DNA from: Aristolochia californica
Lineage: Eukaryota > Streptophyta > Magnoliopsida > Piperales > Aristolochiaceae
Length of the DNA: 64,000 nucleotides
Assembly (NCBI GenBank): GCA_029961685.1
Contig: JARWKL010000016.1
Span: forward strand, 5,001 to 69,000
Reading direction: 5' to 3'
In this document: one piece after another, positions 35,901-47,900 of the stretch
Layout: each line of letters starts with the position of its first letter
How positions within the stretch are numbered: position 1 is the stretch's first letter
The notes under the pieces: model-generated
What the model was told of the DNA's origin: nothing
What the model saw: the letters and a program-made list of their open reading frames with translations, nothing else
Databases searched by the model: none
Position numbers and translations under genes: made by a program

Positions 35901-38900
35901 AGTTAGGTTAGTCTTCTATTTATGTTGAGTTATTTAATGATGCTATGACTTATCTTTAAGTATTAGATTTTGGGTGTAATTGGGACAAGAGTAGTTTAAT
36001 TGTAATTGGACTCTACTATTTCCCTCTATTATAAATAGGGGTTCATGTACTCATATTATATCAAGTCAATGAAGTTTTTTTCTTTTCCATAAATTCAACA
36101 ATAATATTATAAATTTTTTAAAGTTTTTATGCTTCCAAAGATTGTAAGATCCCTCTTTTTGTCTGAAATTTCTCAGTTGTGTGTTAATTTTGGTATCTCC
36201 CTGCAGATTGATAACCTTTTTATGTAATATTTAAGCAAACTTTGGTTAGCTCGTCTCCCAAAATTGGGAAAAATTTTAATCTCTTGCTGTGTTGGACACA
36301 TTGCATGGAATATATGAAAAGAAAGAAATAATCGAAAATTCAATCAGAAAGCTCTCCCACGGAAAATTCTTTGTGATCTGATTATCGGTCAAGTAACCTC
36401 TTGGGTTCTCCAACGCAAAGAATTCTACAACTTGAAAGGGACAAACATGCGAAGAAATTGGCGAAATGTTGTAGGTATGTCTAAACTGGCAAGAGCCCCT
36501 GAAATGGTTGAATGGTCCAAACCCCCTCTTGGGCACTTTAAACTAAATTTTGATGGAAGTGCTCTTGGATGTCCAGGACCGGCTGGTTTTGGCGCAGTTA
36601 TTCACGATGAACAAGCCAATCTTATCTTCACATATGCGGGTCCAATTGGTGTATCTGACTCTACTAGCACGGAATTACATGGGCTGTACAACGGTCTGAA
36701 ACTTTTCAAGCAAAAAAAGGAAGGTGCTCTCTTAGTTGAAGGAGATTCTCAAGTCATTATCAACTGGTGCACAAAGCCATCCAAATCTCCTTAGCGTAAT
36801 TGGGAGTTATTTGAGGAAATCTGGAAGTTAATTTCTGTTTTACATTGCACTTGGAAACATGTTCCAAGATCAGCTAATCGCTTAGCCGATGCTCAAGATC
36901 AGCTAAAAAAGGCGTTTCCCTCCAACACTTTGTTGTGGAGGAAATGTCTCTTTAGCTTTAAGGGTTGTAATCTTTTTTCTTCAGTAACACATTCACACTT
37001 ACTTCTCAAAAAAAATATATTTAAGCAAACTTAGTATAGATATATATGAGAGTAATGACAATCACTTATGGTGTCGCAGTATTTCCTTCAAGAAGTTGAA
37101 AATGCACAGATGTTAAAAACCTGTTGGGAGCTCTAAATGTGCTCTTGAGCGTGGAACTAGGCATACTACTTTTGTGTGTTTTTATCAAGTTTAGTATTTC
37201 TGGACACTTAGTGCATGCTATGAAAGTGCTACGTAGAGAGCATATATAATCATATCCCTCAAGTTTCTTTACTTTATGAAGATAGGATTTTTTCTGGTGT
37301 TATATTGAAGTTCCTCAAACTTTTTTCGTTGTTGTGTTTCTTTTGCAAGCTGAATTTGTATCTGTGACATTATCTTTCCTTTTTGAGCATCACCAATGGA
37401 AGAGAAGGATAAACAACCCATTATTTTGGAGTGGCAAAGTTCTACCCTAGTGTTCTCACTAACAAAGTTTTATCTCGAGGCATGTTTGATTTCCACTCTC
37501 AACTGGATGTGCGTATTCACCATGCAGGCAGTGAAGCTAATACAGGCACACAGACTTTGGATGGGGTGGACTTCATGGGCAAGAGGTTAGCTGAAGAGGT
37601 ATATTCTCTGTAGCATTTTGTTGCCTTCTGTTTTACAGAAGCATGGTTCTACATCTGATATGTTAACGATGTGTTGATGCCTTTTCAATGTTTTAATTGA
37701 TAAATGTGAACAGAATAGGTGTCTGACTGTTGAATGGTTTGAACATTTATTTCCTGAGTTGCTTCAGTAAAATCAACATTTTAGAAAATTGTACTTAAAA
37801 GCATTAGGTTTTGGCCCAAACTCATCTTGATTGGTTTGACCATATTTCTGACCCTAACATTCACGCATTCATTTTCATTTTTCTGATTTTCTTTCTTCTC
37901 CCATGTTTCCTTTATTTTTTATTAGTGTTTTTGGAAAAGTTGCATCCTTTCTGATCCTATATATTTGATGCCAACTTATTTGGAAATTCGAAATTTTTTG
38001 TTGGATTTAACTGAAACTGTGACTGTTTTTGGCCTCTGTTTTGCAACTCACATCCAAGTAATCTTTGTCACCTGATCTGTAGTCAAAACCAACTATATGG
38101 TGGACTTATTCATTTTTTTATGTCAACCTGGAAGTCCTTGGGCACATAAGAATTATGTAATCTGTACAAGCCCTCATCCATGATGTGTCCAACCCAACTT
38201 CAAAATGATGATCCATAATTCAACAGTTTTGCATCTATATATTATCACAACAGTGGATCTTGCTCTCCACTTATCATCAATGTTGTTTAGAGTCCTCAAA
38301 ATTTTCAAGTTCTGAGTTCATTGGTAATTAAAGGATCAATGTATCTTTGCAGATAATATCAGTTACTACGAACAGGCCGGAGCTTCAGAAGATTTCCATT
38401 GTGTCTCATTCTTTGGGTGGCCTGATAGCAAGATATGCCATTGCCATACTTTATGCACAAAACTACATGAACAAAGAAAATGGAGAACATTATAGCTTCA
38501 ACTCTAGATCTCAAGGTGTGGCAGAGAAATCAAAAGAAACAATTGCTGGATTGGAGCCAATAAATTTTATAACATTCGCGACACCTCATGCTGGATGCAG
38601 AGGTCATAGACAGGTAATTTTTATGCATGTTAGTGTCTTAATGGATTTTTGCTATATGTTTCACATTTGTTGTTTTGGGTGACGGAAGTATGTGCATGTT
38701 GGTCCAAGCCACGGTCTTGGGCTCAAGGCGATCATGCATTGCTGTTTGGCTGAACGTTTCTTTGTGTGGTAAGCCTCTAGATGCAGATTAAGTCTGATAA
38801 ATATATAGCTGTATCTAGAGTCATTTGCTTAGACATCTTTGTGGTGAGCTACAGGTGAGACGTATTTTTTTTTTTTTGAAGTAAGTGTGAATGTATTACT

Positions 38901-41900
38901 GAAGAAAAAAATTGCAAACCTTGAAGCTAAAAAGACATTTCCTCCACAACAAGGTGTTGGAGGGAAACGCCTTTTTTTGCTTGAGCATCGGCTAAGTGAT
39001 TAGCTGATCTTGGAACATGTTTCCAAGTACAATGTAAAACAGAAATTAACTTACAAATTTCCTCAAATAACTCCCAATGATGGCAAAGAGGTTTTGATGG
39101 CTTTGTGCACCAGTTGATAATGACTTGAGAATCTCCTTCAACTAAGAGAGCACCTTCCTTTTTTTGCTTGAAAAGTTTCAGACCGTTGTACAGCCCATAT
39201 AATTCCGCGCTAGTAGAGTCAGATACACCAATTGGGCCCGCATATGTGAAGATAAGATTGGCTTATTCATCGTGAATAACCCCGCCAAATCCAGCCGGTC
39301 CCGGACATCCAAGAGCACTTCCATCAAAATTTAGTTTAAAGTGCCCAGGAAGGGGTTTGGACCATTCAACCATTTCAGGGGCTCTTGCCGGATTAGACAT
39401 ACCTGCAACATTTCGCCAATTTCCTCACATGTTTGTCCTTTCAAGTTGTAGAATTCTTTGCGTTGGAGAACCCAAGAAGTTACTTGACCGATAATCTGAT
39501 CACAAAGAATTTTCCGTGGGAGAGCTTTCTGATTGAATTTTTGATTATTTCTTTTTTTCCATAAATTTCACGCAATGTGTCCAACACAGCAAGAGATTAA
39601 AATTTTTCCCAACTTTGGGAGACGAGAGCTAACCAAAGTTAGGATGGTGTTATGTAAATCTTGCGATGGGCAGTGTAATATCCCGATTTTATCCATCAAT
39701 TCGGTCCAGATCTTATGAGCATATGCACAGTGCAGAAGTGTGTGATTTGCTATTTCAGGAGATGAATTACAAACGGGAATTCTGGGTTAGGAACATTAGT
39801 GCCACGTCTTTGTAAAGCGTCAGAGGTTAAGATTTTCTTGCGGCATGTCGTCCAGATAAAGAACTTTACTCGAGGAGGAATAGGTAGCGACCATGCAAAG
39901 GCAACAGGATGTGCTGCTTGGGGAGTCAGATACGAAATCATATGGTGGTACGCAGAAGCTGTGGAGAACATGCCTTGTTTATTCAGCGTCCAGATGAGTG
40001 TGTCAGTAGAGCTTTTTAATGTCACTTCAGAGAGCAATTTGACCAGGCTAGTGGCTTCCAGTGCTTCAGAATCATTCAATGCTCGCCTAAGATGTAGATT
40101 CCAGCCACCCGAAGGCTGCCAATGATCAGACACCATCGTGCTACGAGATCTTGACAGTTGATAAAGACGTTGATGACTATCCTTTAAACAACTTGAGCCT
40201 ACCCACCAATCCGTCCAGAATAGAGTTTCTTTTCCACACCCGATGTAGCATTTGACGACAGGCTTGAAGGTTGGTAAAAATTTGGCAATTTTCTTCAAAA
40301 CAGGAGATAACTTATAAAGCCTTCCCCCGTCCATCCACCAGCCCTGAACTGTTTCAGACTTCATTTTAACCATTCTGCGCCACAACAAATTGGGTTCAAT
40401 GTTGAATTTCCAGATCCACTTCATGAGCAGTGCCTTGTTTGTGGTAGCAATGTCCTGAATCCCGAGGCCCCCCATTATAATTGGTTTACGGACATCTCCC
40501 CATTTTACAGGATTAAACTTTTTTTCCCCTTTTGGCCCATCCCATAAGAATCTTCTTTTTAAAAACTCTATTCTATCCCGAATAGATGCAGGACAATGAT
40601 ACAAGGATAAAAAATAGGATGGAATACTGTGTAGGCAAGATTTGATGGGAACCAACTTACCAGCTTTGGATAAAAATTTCCCTTTCCATGAAGCGAGACG
40701 CTTCTAGAGACGCTCAACAACCGGGAACCAGGAGTTCTTTGTAGGCAATAGTGGAGTCAAAGGCAAGCCCAGATATGTGCTTGGAAAAGACACAACCTTA
40801 CAACCCAGATAATTCACCTTCAAATTGAGAATAGAGGATTCAATGTTAAATCCAAAAATTGAAGTTTTCTCCCAGCTAATCTTTTAACTAGTGGTCAATT
40901 CAAAGATGTTCAATACAACTTTCATGTGTTTGACTTGTCTCATGGACCCTTCTCCGAAAAGGATAGTATCATCAGCATATTGTAAAATGGGAACGTCATG
41001 GTTCGGATCAGCAAAACCAGGATTTAGCCAACCCGAATGTTTTGCAAAACGGATCATAGAGTAAGGTATTCTCCTATGAGAATAAAAATGAATAGAGATA
41101 GAGAGTCTCCTTGTCTTATCCCCCTAAAGGCTTTGAAATAACCACGAGGTTTACCATTTACCAAGACAAAATAAGAAGGAGAGGAAATACAACTCCTCAT
41201 CCAAAATTTCCATCTTATGCCAAAACCCATACGGTCAAAAAGATAATCCACAAGTTTCCAATCAACCCGGTCAAAGGCTTTCTCAAAATCAATTTTTCAG
41301 GACAAATCTTGGAAGGGGACGATTTTTTGAACGAATCAAGGAGTTCATGAGCTGTTAGGGAAGAGTCCAAGATGTTTCTGTCTCGGATAAAAGCACTTTG
41401 ACGATGATTAATTACCTTGTAAAGAACTTCTTTCAACCGAATAGCCAAGAGACGCCCAATAATTTTATATGAACTGGAAGTAAGGCTTATGGGACGGAAA
41501 TCCTTGGGTAACTCGAATTTGTTTTTTTGGGAATAAGAGCAATAAAAGATGCGCCGATCCCAGAGTGAGTTATACCCACTTGGTGAAAATTGTGAATGAA
41601 GGCACATACATCGTTTTTTAACAGGTCCCAAAAACAGTGGTAAAACTCACCATTAAACTCATCTGGTCCGGGGGCTTTATCTTTAGGAAGGCCAAGGACA
41701 GCCCGTTTAATTTGTTCTGGTGAAAGTGGTTTTTCAAGATCTGCAACGTCTTCAGATGAGATACGCTCGAAGTCAAGCTGATGGAGTTTTGGTCTTCTGA
41801 ATATATTTTTGCGAAGTACTTCACCATTGATTTGAAGAGGTGATGATGGTTTTCGGGATATGGAGGGGAAGGTATGTGGGAGGACGTGTTTTTTTTTTTT

Positions 41901-44900
41901 TTTTTGTGTCTTGGTGAGGCAGAGTGTGACGGTGATGGAGGTGAGAAGGTGGTGTGGTTTATGATGATAGGACTAGAGGGGCTGATAGGAGTCTTGTCAT
42001 GAGATGATGAGGATGGGGAAGTAGCGGGAGTTATGCAAGGAGTATTAATGCCCTTGTCAGATGAAGGTTGTGACGGGGGATCGGCTCGAGAGATCTTGTC
42101 AGATAGATTTCCTTTTGGGGTTGGTGACAGGTATTCTGCAATTGGTTGGGGAGCTCGATTACCGAGGGATGGCACTATGGGTAGGGGTATTGTCACTTGG
42201 GGATTTTTTTCGGCGCGGGCATTAATTGGGCTATTGAAGATTGGCAGAGATTGGACTATTCTGGGATTTGGGTTTTGATTTGGATTTAGATTTGGGGTCA
42301 CATTTTTTTTCGGAACCCATGTCCGATTGGACTCCGAGTGATGTTTCCGAGTCAGCAAAGTTGGGTGAGTCAACTCAACCTAAGTCATGCCTCGTGAGGT
42401 TTCTTCCGAGCTCGGACAAACTGCCGGAAGGACTTCGAGGTCTCCAAATTCCATGGAGGCCCAAGTCTTGGATTTTCCACAGGAAATATGAACAAATTGT
42501 AAACCACTTACTAGTGATTTTGGCCGAATGAAGATTTTTTCTTTGTGAAGGTTCGTTGGCTGACTTTCGGCCCAAATAAGTTCTCTGAAACCTTTTGTGA
42601 GGCATTCCAGAGTATGCCTGCATCAGATTTCCACTGGAAGACCTTTGACGATCACCCATTGCCCCGAGAGGGGTGTTGTGAGTTCTGGGCTCTAATTCGT
42701 CATGTGATAGATCAATGATTCAGTCTCTGTTTTCAGTGCATGAATTGTCCTGCGGTCCTCCTCCGAATTAAAGTTAATTATCCAGCTCCTCTCTTGAGCT
42801 TTGGTGATGGTTGTGGGTTTGATATTTTGTTTTTGTAGCCATTCTTGGATTTGCTTGTTGGTGCAAAAATTTTCCGGAGCTTCTATGATCATTGCCGGGG
42901 ACATTCTGCGAGTGCCCCCAATTTCAATGTGGGCTGGCAGGGATATGAAAAACTGGTTTTTGTGGGGTGAGGCTTGAGGGAGTGGTATTGGTGGTGGTGG
43001 TGGACAATTGTTTTTGGTGATCTGAGTTTTTTTTTGTTGGAGGAGCTGTTGAAGGCAAAAAAATTGACTGGTGTGAAGTGCTTGGCTGTGAATGGATTTT
43101 TTTTTATGTGGTTAGATGCCGGAGTATTTGATCAAAGCGTTTCCATCCCATTCCAGAAGTGGAGAGCTGTGGTAGGTATATCATACCCATTATCATTTGG
43201 CCACGTCTTTGGTGGACGACGCATTCAAGAAGTCCCCTGTGATACTGGATGTGCACTTGGAATTCCAGATCCCCGGTGAGGAGTGATCTGCTGTATTTTC
43301 TTCCCATGTTCCCTAATTGGACTTTCCTGAAGATGTCTAGGAAAGAGCTGACTGCGGAGATCAGGAGGGAGATGTATGATTTTTTTTCCACTCTTGCGCA
43401 TGTATCTGGATTGCTTCCCCACTCTTCTCCTTCCTCTTCCGAAAAGTCAGTTTCAATTCGTATCTTGTCGGGTCCTCCACTAGAATCCTTGGTTGTGAGG
43501 ATCTCGAGATTACAGTTTGCCATTTTGCTCCTGAGCTATCTTCGGTGTCAATACTTTCTTATTTCTCCTTATCTTTTTCTTCCAGTTGTTTGCCTTGCCG
43601 TTGTTGCTGCTGCCACTGCTGATTCCTCAGACTGGTTCAATCGTCGCCCCATCCTGGGCGCTGTCCTACTAGAGGCGCTGGATCAGAGGGAATGGTCGTT
43701 GGGTAGGAATTACTCCGTTCCCCAGTTGGTTGGTGGGAGGGAGTTACTCCTTGACTGACCCCTCGTCTAGCCATCCTCTTTTTTTCACCTAAATCGCACT
43801 GGTGAGACGTATTCCTTCCCCTTTCCAGCAAACATGGTCTTTATGATCAAGATCTTGATTCATTTATAATGAACCTTCCTTCCGTCTCTCATTGTAGCTT
43901 AGAGAGGACTACCAAGAAGTTTATGTAGTTACATTGGGGTAACCAGATAATTCAATAAAAATGTTCTGAATATGTCAAGTAAACTGGATCAGTACATTAT
44001 GGATAGAAAACTAATCATGACAAGGAATCTTATAATGTCAATGAAAGGCCAAGTGGGTACATAGTTGTGAGGACAGACTTATACAACTAAACTAGGGTTT
44101 TATATTGCATTAGAAGGTACAATGTCGTTATTGTTTTTAATGGTAAATTTCTTTTCTTGAGAAGGTCATAGTATCAAAAGGAGAGTAGGAAGGCTTTTCT
44201 CTATAGAAATCAATTTTTTGCCTCCAATTGTTGGGGTGTGTTAAGTTGGGTTTAAGGCCCATCCCAAAATGACTAGCCAATGTAGTCCACATTGCCTTAG
44301 CAGTATTGCAACTCAAAATCTGATTACTAAATCTGGATTCCATACTATTGACAAACCAGGTCATTACTAAATTATTTTCTGCCACCCAATCTTCAGTAAC
44401 AGGTACCGGGGGATTATCATTTATATATTTTACCATTTTTCTGGCCCTCAAATACATCAAAACTGATATAGACCAGTTTACATAATTCGATCCATTCAAC
44501 CGAATCGTAGTTATCTGAATAGACTGAGAAAATTTCATATCTGAGCTCTCAGCAGTCTTTTGGATAGCAACCCATGTGCTGGAATCAGTCATTAAATATT
44601 ACCAACCACCACAATTCAGTACACTGGAGCGTCAATTAACCAAAGGGAAGCACTTTCCCCAAATTTCAATATTTGCGTAGTCAAGTGGTCCCCACACCGA
44701 ATTCAATTAGGGCAATGCAGTACCCAATTCATTCAATTTAGAACCAATAGTAATCAATTCCAACAATTGAGACCATAAATCAATGAAAGAATGACCTAAT
44801 TGCAAGAAATCAAGATGGCGTAGGCTATATGGATGATGCCGCAAGCATTAGGTTGACGACGCAGGCAGATTTGAGAAATTTCCTCAAATTAGGATCATTA

Positions 44901-47900
44901 AACACTTCTAAATCCCAACATTCAGTCAAATAGAAGAAGTAATCATTAGCCAATAGGCTAAGATAGGCAGAAAAAGGGAAAAAATGAAAATTTTACCCTA
45001 CCAGTCCAGAAATGTGGGAAATCCTTCAAGGAGATTACCAAAAATGGAGAGAAGATCCACAAAATCCAAAGAAACTTGCCCAAGACTTGAGTTATTGCTC
45101 TGATACCTTGAAAAATAGGTGATTTGGGGAGAAAATAGAAGAGAATGGATTTCTGGAAGAATTTTTTTTTTTTTTTTTTAAAGAAATGTTTTTTGTGTTC
45201 TCTTCTTCCTATTCTTCTTCGCTCCTGCATGCAGCTATTTAAATTTCAATCCATGAAACAGCCACATCAGGTAATTGCTGTAGTATTCAGCCCAAAATAC
45301 AAACAACTGGAAAGAAACAACAACATAACAGGCAACATATAGCAAATTTACGCTCTTCTCAGTATTCATTTGCCTCGTCATCGTCAGCTTCAGCTGACTC
45401 TGCTCCAACTTCCTCATAATCCTTCTCCAGAGCAGCCAAATCCTCACGAGCCTCTGAGAACTCACCTTCTTCCATACCCTCACCCACGTACCAGTGGACA
45501 AAAGCACGCTTGGCATACATCAGATCAAACTTGTGGTCAATTCTTGAGAAGACTTCTCCCACACTGGTAGATTTGGAAATCATACATACAGCTCTTTGCA
45601 CTTTGGCCAAGTCCCCACCAGGCACAACAGTTGGAGGCTGGTAGTTGATACCACATTTGAACACAGTAGGGCACCAATCCACAAACTGGATTGTCCTCTT
45701 GGTCTTTGTGGTAGCCACAGCCGCATTAACATCCTTGGGGACAACATCACCTGGGTATGTCAGGCAGCAAGCCATGTACTTGCCATGGTGAGGATCACAC
45801 ACTGCCATCATGGATGATGGTTCAAATGCAGAGTTGGTGATCTCAGCCACAGATAACTGCTCATGGTAGGCCTTCTCAGCAGAAATGACTGGAGCATAGG
45901 AGGACAACATGAAGTGAATCCTAGGGTAAGGCACAAGATTGGTCTGTAACTCAGTAACATCTACATTGAGGGCTCCATCAAACCTCAAAGAGGCAGTAAG
46001 GGAGGAGATCACCTGAGAGACAAGTCGGTTGAGGTTCGTGTATGTAGGTCTCTCATTGTCAAGGGATTGGCGGCAGATATCATAGATAGCCTCGTTATCA
46101 AGGAGAACAGCCACATCAGTGTGTTCCAGAAGAGAGTGGATGGAAAGAACACTGTTGTAAGGCTCCACCACAGAAGTTGAGACCTGAGGAGAAGGGTAGA
46201 CAGTAAATCCAAGTTTTGACTTCTTTCCATAGTCAACAGAGAGATGCTCCAGCAGAAGGGACCCAAGCCCAGACCCAGTGCCCCCACCAACAGCATTGAA
46301 CACTAAGAAGCCCTGGAGGCCTGTGCAGTTGTCTGCAAGTTTACGAATTCGATCCAAACAGAGATCAACAATCTCTTTTCCAATTGTGTAGTGACCACGG
46401 GCAAAGTTGTTGGCAGCATCCTCCTTGTCACTTATGAGCTGCTCGGGATGGAAGAGCTGGCGATATGTATTGGTGCGGACTTCATCAATGACAGTGGATT
46501 CCAGATCAACAAAGACTGCATGGGGAACATGTTTGCCAGCACCTGTCTCACTAAAGAAAGTGTTGAAGGCATCAAGGATCTATGAGTTATATGTGAAGTT
46601 ATTTAATATGAAGTTCTTTAAGGATGGGAACTATATTTGAAGGCTGATGTTAGAATAAGTTTTTTCTGCTTTCTAGAACTAAGCTTATGTTCTTTCAGTC
46701 AGCATAAGATACTTCTTTGTGGTCCTTTTCTTTATCTTGTAACTGCTCTTCTGCAATATTAACTACTTCTACTTCTACTTCCTCAAAAAAAAGATTTGAT
46801 TCACAGATTCCAATGGCTGGTGGTATTCGGTTCTTTGAAAAAGTGGCATATCATTCTTCATGGATTTGCAGAAGAACTGGGGAGCATCTCTTTTTCAAGG
46901 ATAGTAATGAGGGCCTGCCACCGCTACTACTTCAGATGGTCTATGACAGTGATGATCTGAAATTCATGTAGGTTTTAGTGAATGACAGTACTTTTTTCCA
47001 ATGAGGGAAGGATGTGGGGTTTAGTAGGCCGTAACATGTTAGGCACTGATTTCCTCCTCATTTTCCTTTTTCTTTTCTTTTATGTGGTTTATCTCTTTTT
47101 TATTCACTTTGAAAATTTCAAATATATTTTATATCTTCATCTCCAGTAGATATTTTTGTTGTGATCAAAAGAAAGTTTTTGAGTTGCATTTTTTGGAAAT
47201 AACTAAAAGCTGTTTGACACAAAGCTATTTGTCAACTTATCTGTTCTGCAGATCTGCCCTGCGGTCCTTTAGGCGTCGAGCTGTCTACTCGAATTCATGC
47301 TTTGATCGTATCCTATTTTGAGAATGTTATAAGGATACTAATTATATCATGCTTTTCCTATTAAATGTAAATAAGGTTTAACTCATCTTGCTATGAGAAA
47401 AAAGGATTTAACTCATCTTATAGATATCGTTGGTTGGAGTACAGCTTCTATCCGTCTCCGCCATGAACTACCAAAGGTGAGTTGTGACCTCAGATATGGT
47501 ATTAGTCTTTATTTTGTGTTCTTATCTTCAATTTTGCATTTCAGCTCCAACACCTCCCCAAGGATGACAAATATCCTCATGTCGTAAACATTGAGGCTCC
47601 GAAAACAACTAGTATCGAGGAGGAACTTCCTTTGGAGTCTGCACTCAAGAACAAAGACAAGGAAGGTTTGTAAGATGCCACCTTTTTTTAGTGTCTATTT
47701 TTCATTAACACATTAAAATACTAGTTTTCATTATTTCTCATAGTTATTATGCTTGACTTCAGAAATTGAAAGTGCAATCATCAGAAATCTTAATAAAATG
47801 AGCTGGGAACGGGTGGATGTCAGCTTTCAAAGTAGTAAACAGAGATTTTTCGCTCACAGTACAATTCAGGCAAGTTCCTTCTCGGCTAACTATACTTTGT

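Larger units (their letters stand above)
24508..36100 (+). mobile_element. Outer LTR element in lipase intron 2
   Basis: 5' LTR 24508-24830 begins TGTTGAAGATTAG and ends GATTCTTCA. A tRNA-Met-type primer site TGGTATCAGAGC follows at 24831-24842. The matching 3' LTR is 35766-36100, ending AATTCAACA, with its first bases obscured by the inner LTR. Flanks are ATAAA and ATAAT, a 5-bp duplication with one mismatch. The LTRs share a TATA box (CTATTATAAATAGGGGTTCA). Apart from the nested elements, the internal DNA holds no gag or pol, so it is a non-autonomous (LARD-like) element. Confidence 0.75.
38867..43800 (-). mobile_element. LINE lacking endonuclease, with 13-bp TSD
   Basis: Perfect 13-bp target duplication GGTGAGACGTATT at 38854-38866 and 43801-43813. 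The minus-strand 3' end is a poly(A) read as a T-run at 38865-38877. On minus: ORF1 with DUF4283-like part (43523-43104) and a Pro/Ser-rich tail (42373 to about 41890), then directly an RT-linker ([12 protein letters not shown]) and RT (about 41850-39750) with YADD near 40975, then RNase H (about 39450-38950). The APE endonuclease normally between ORF1 and RT is missing. Inserted in lipase intron 4. Confidence 0.9.
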
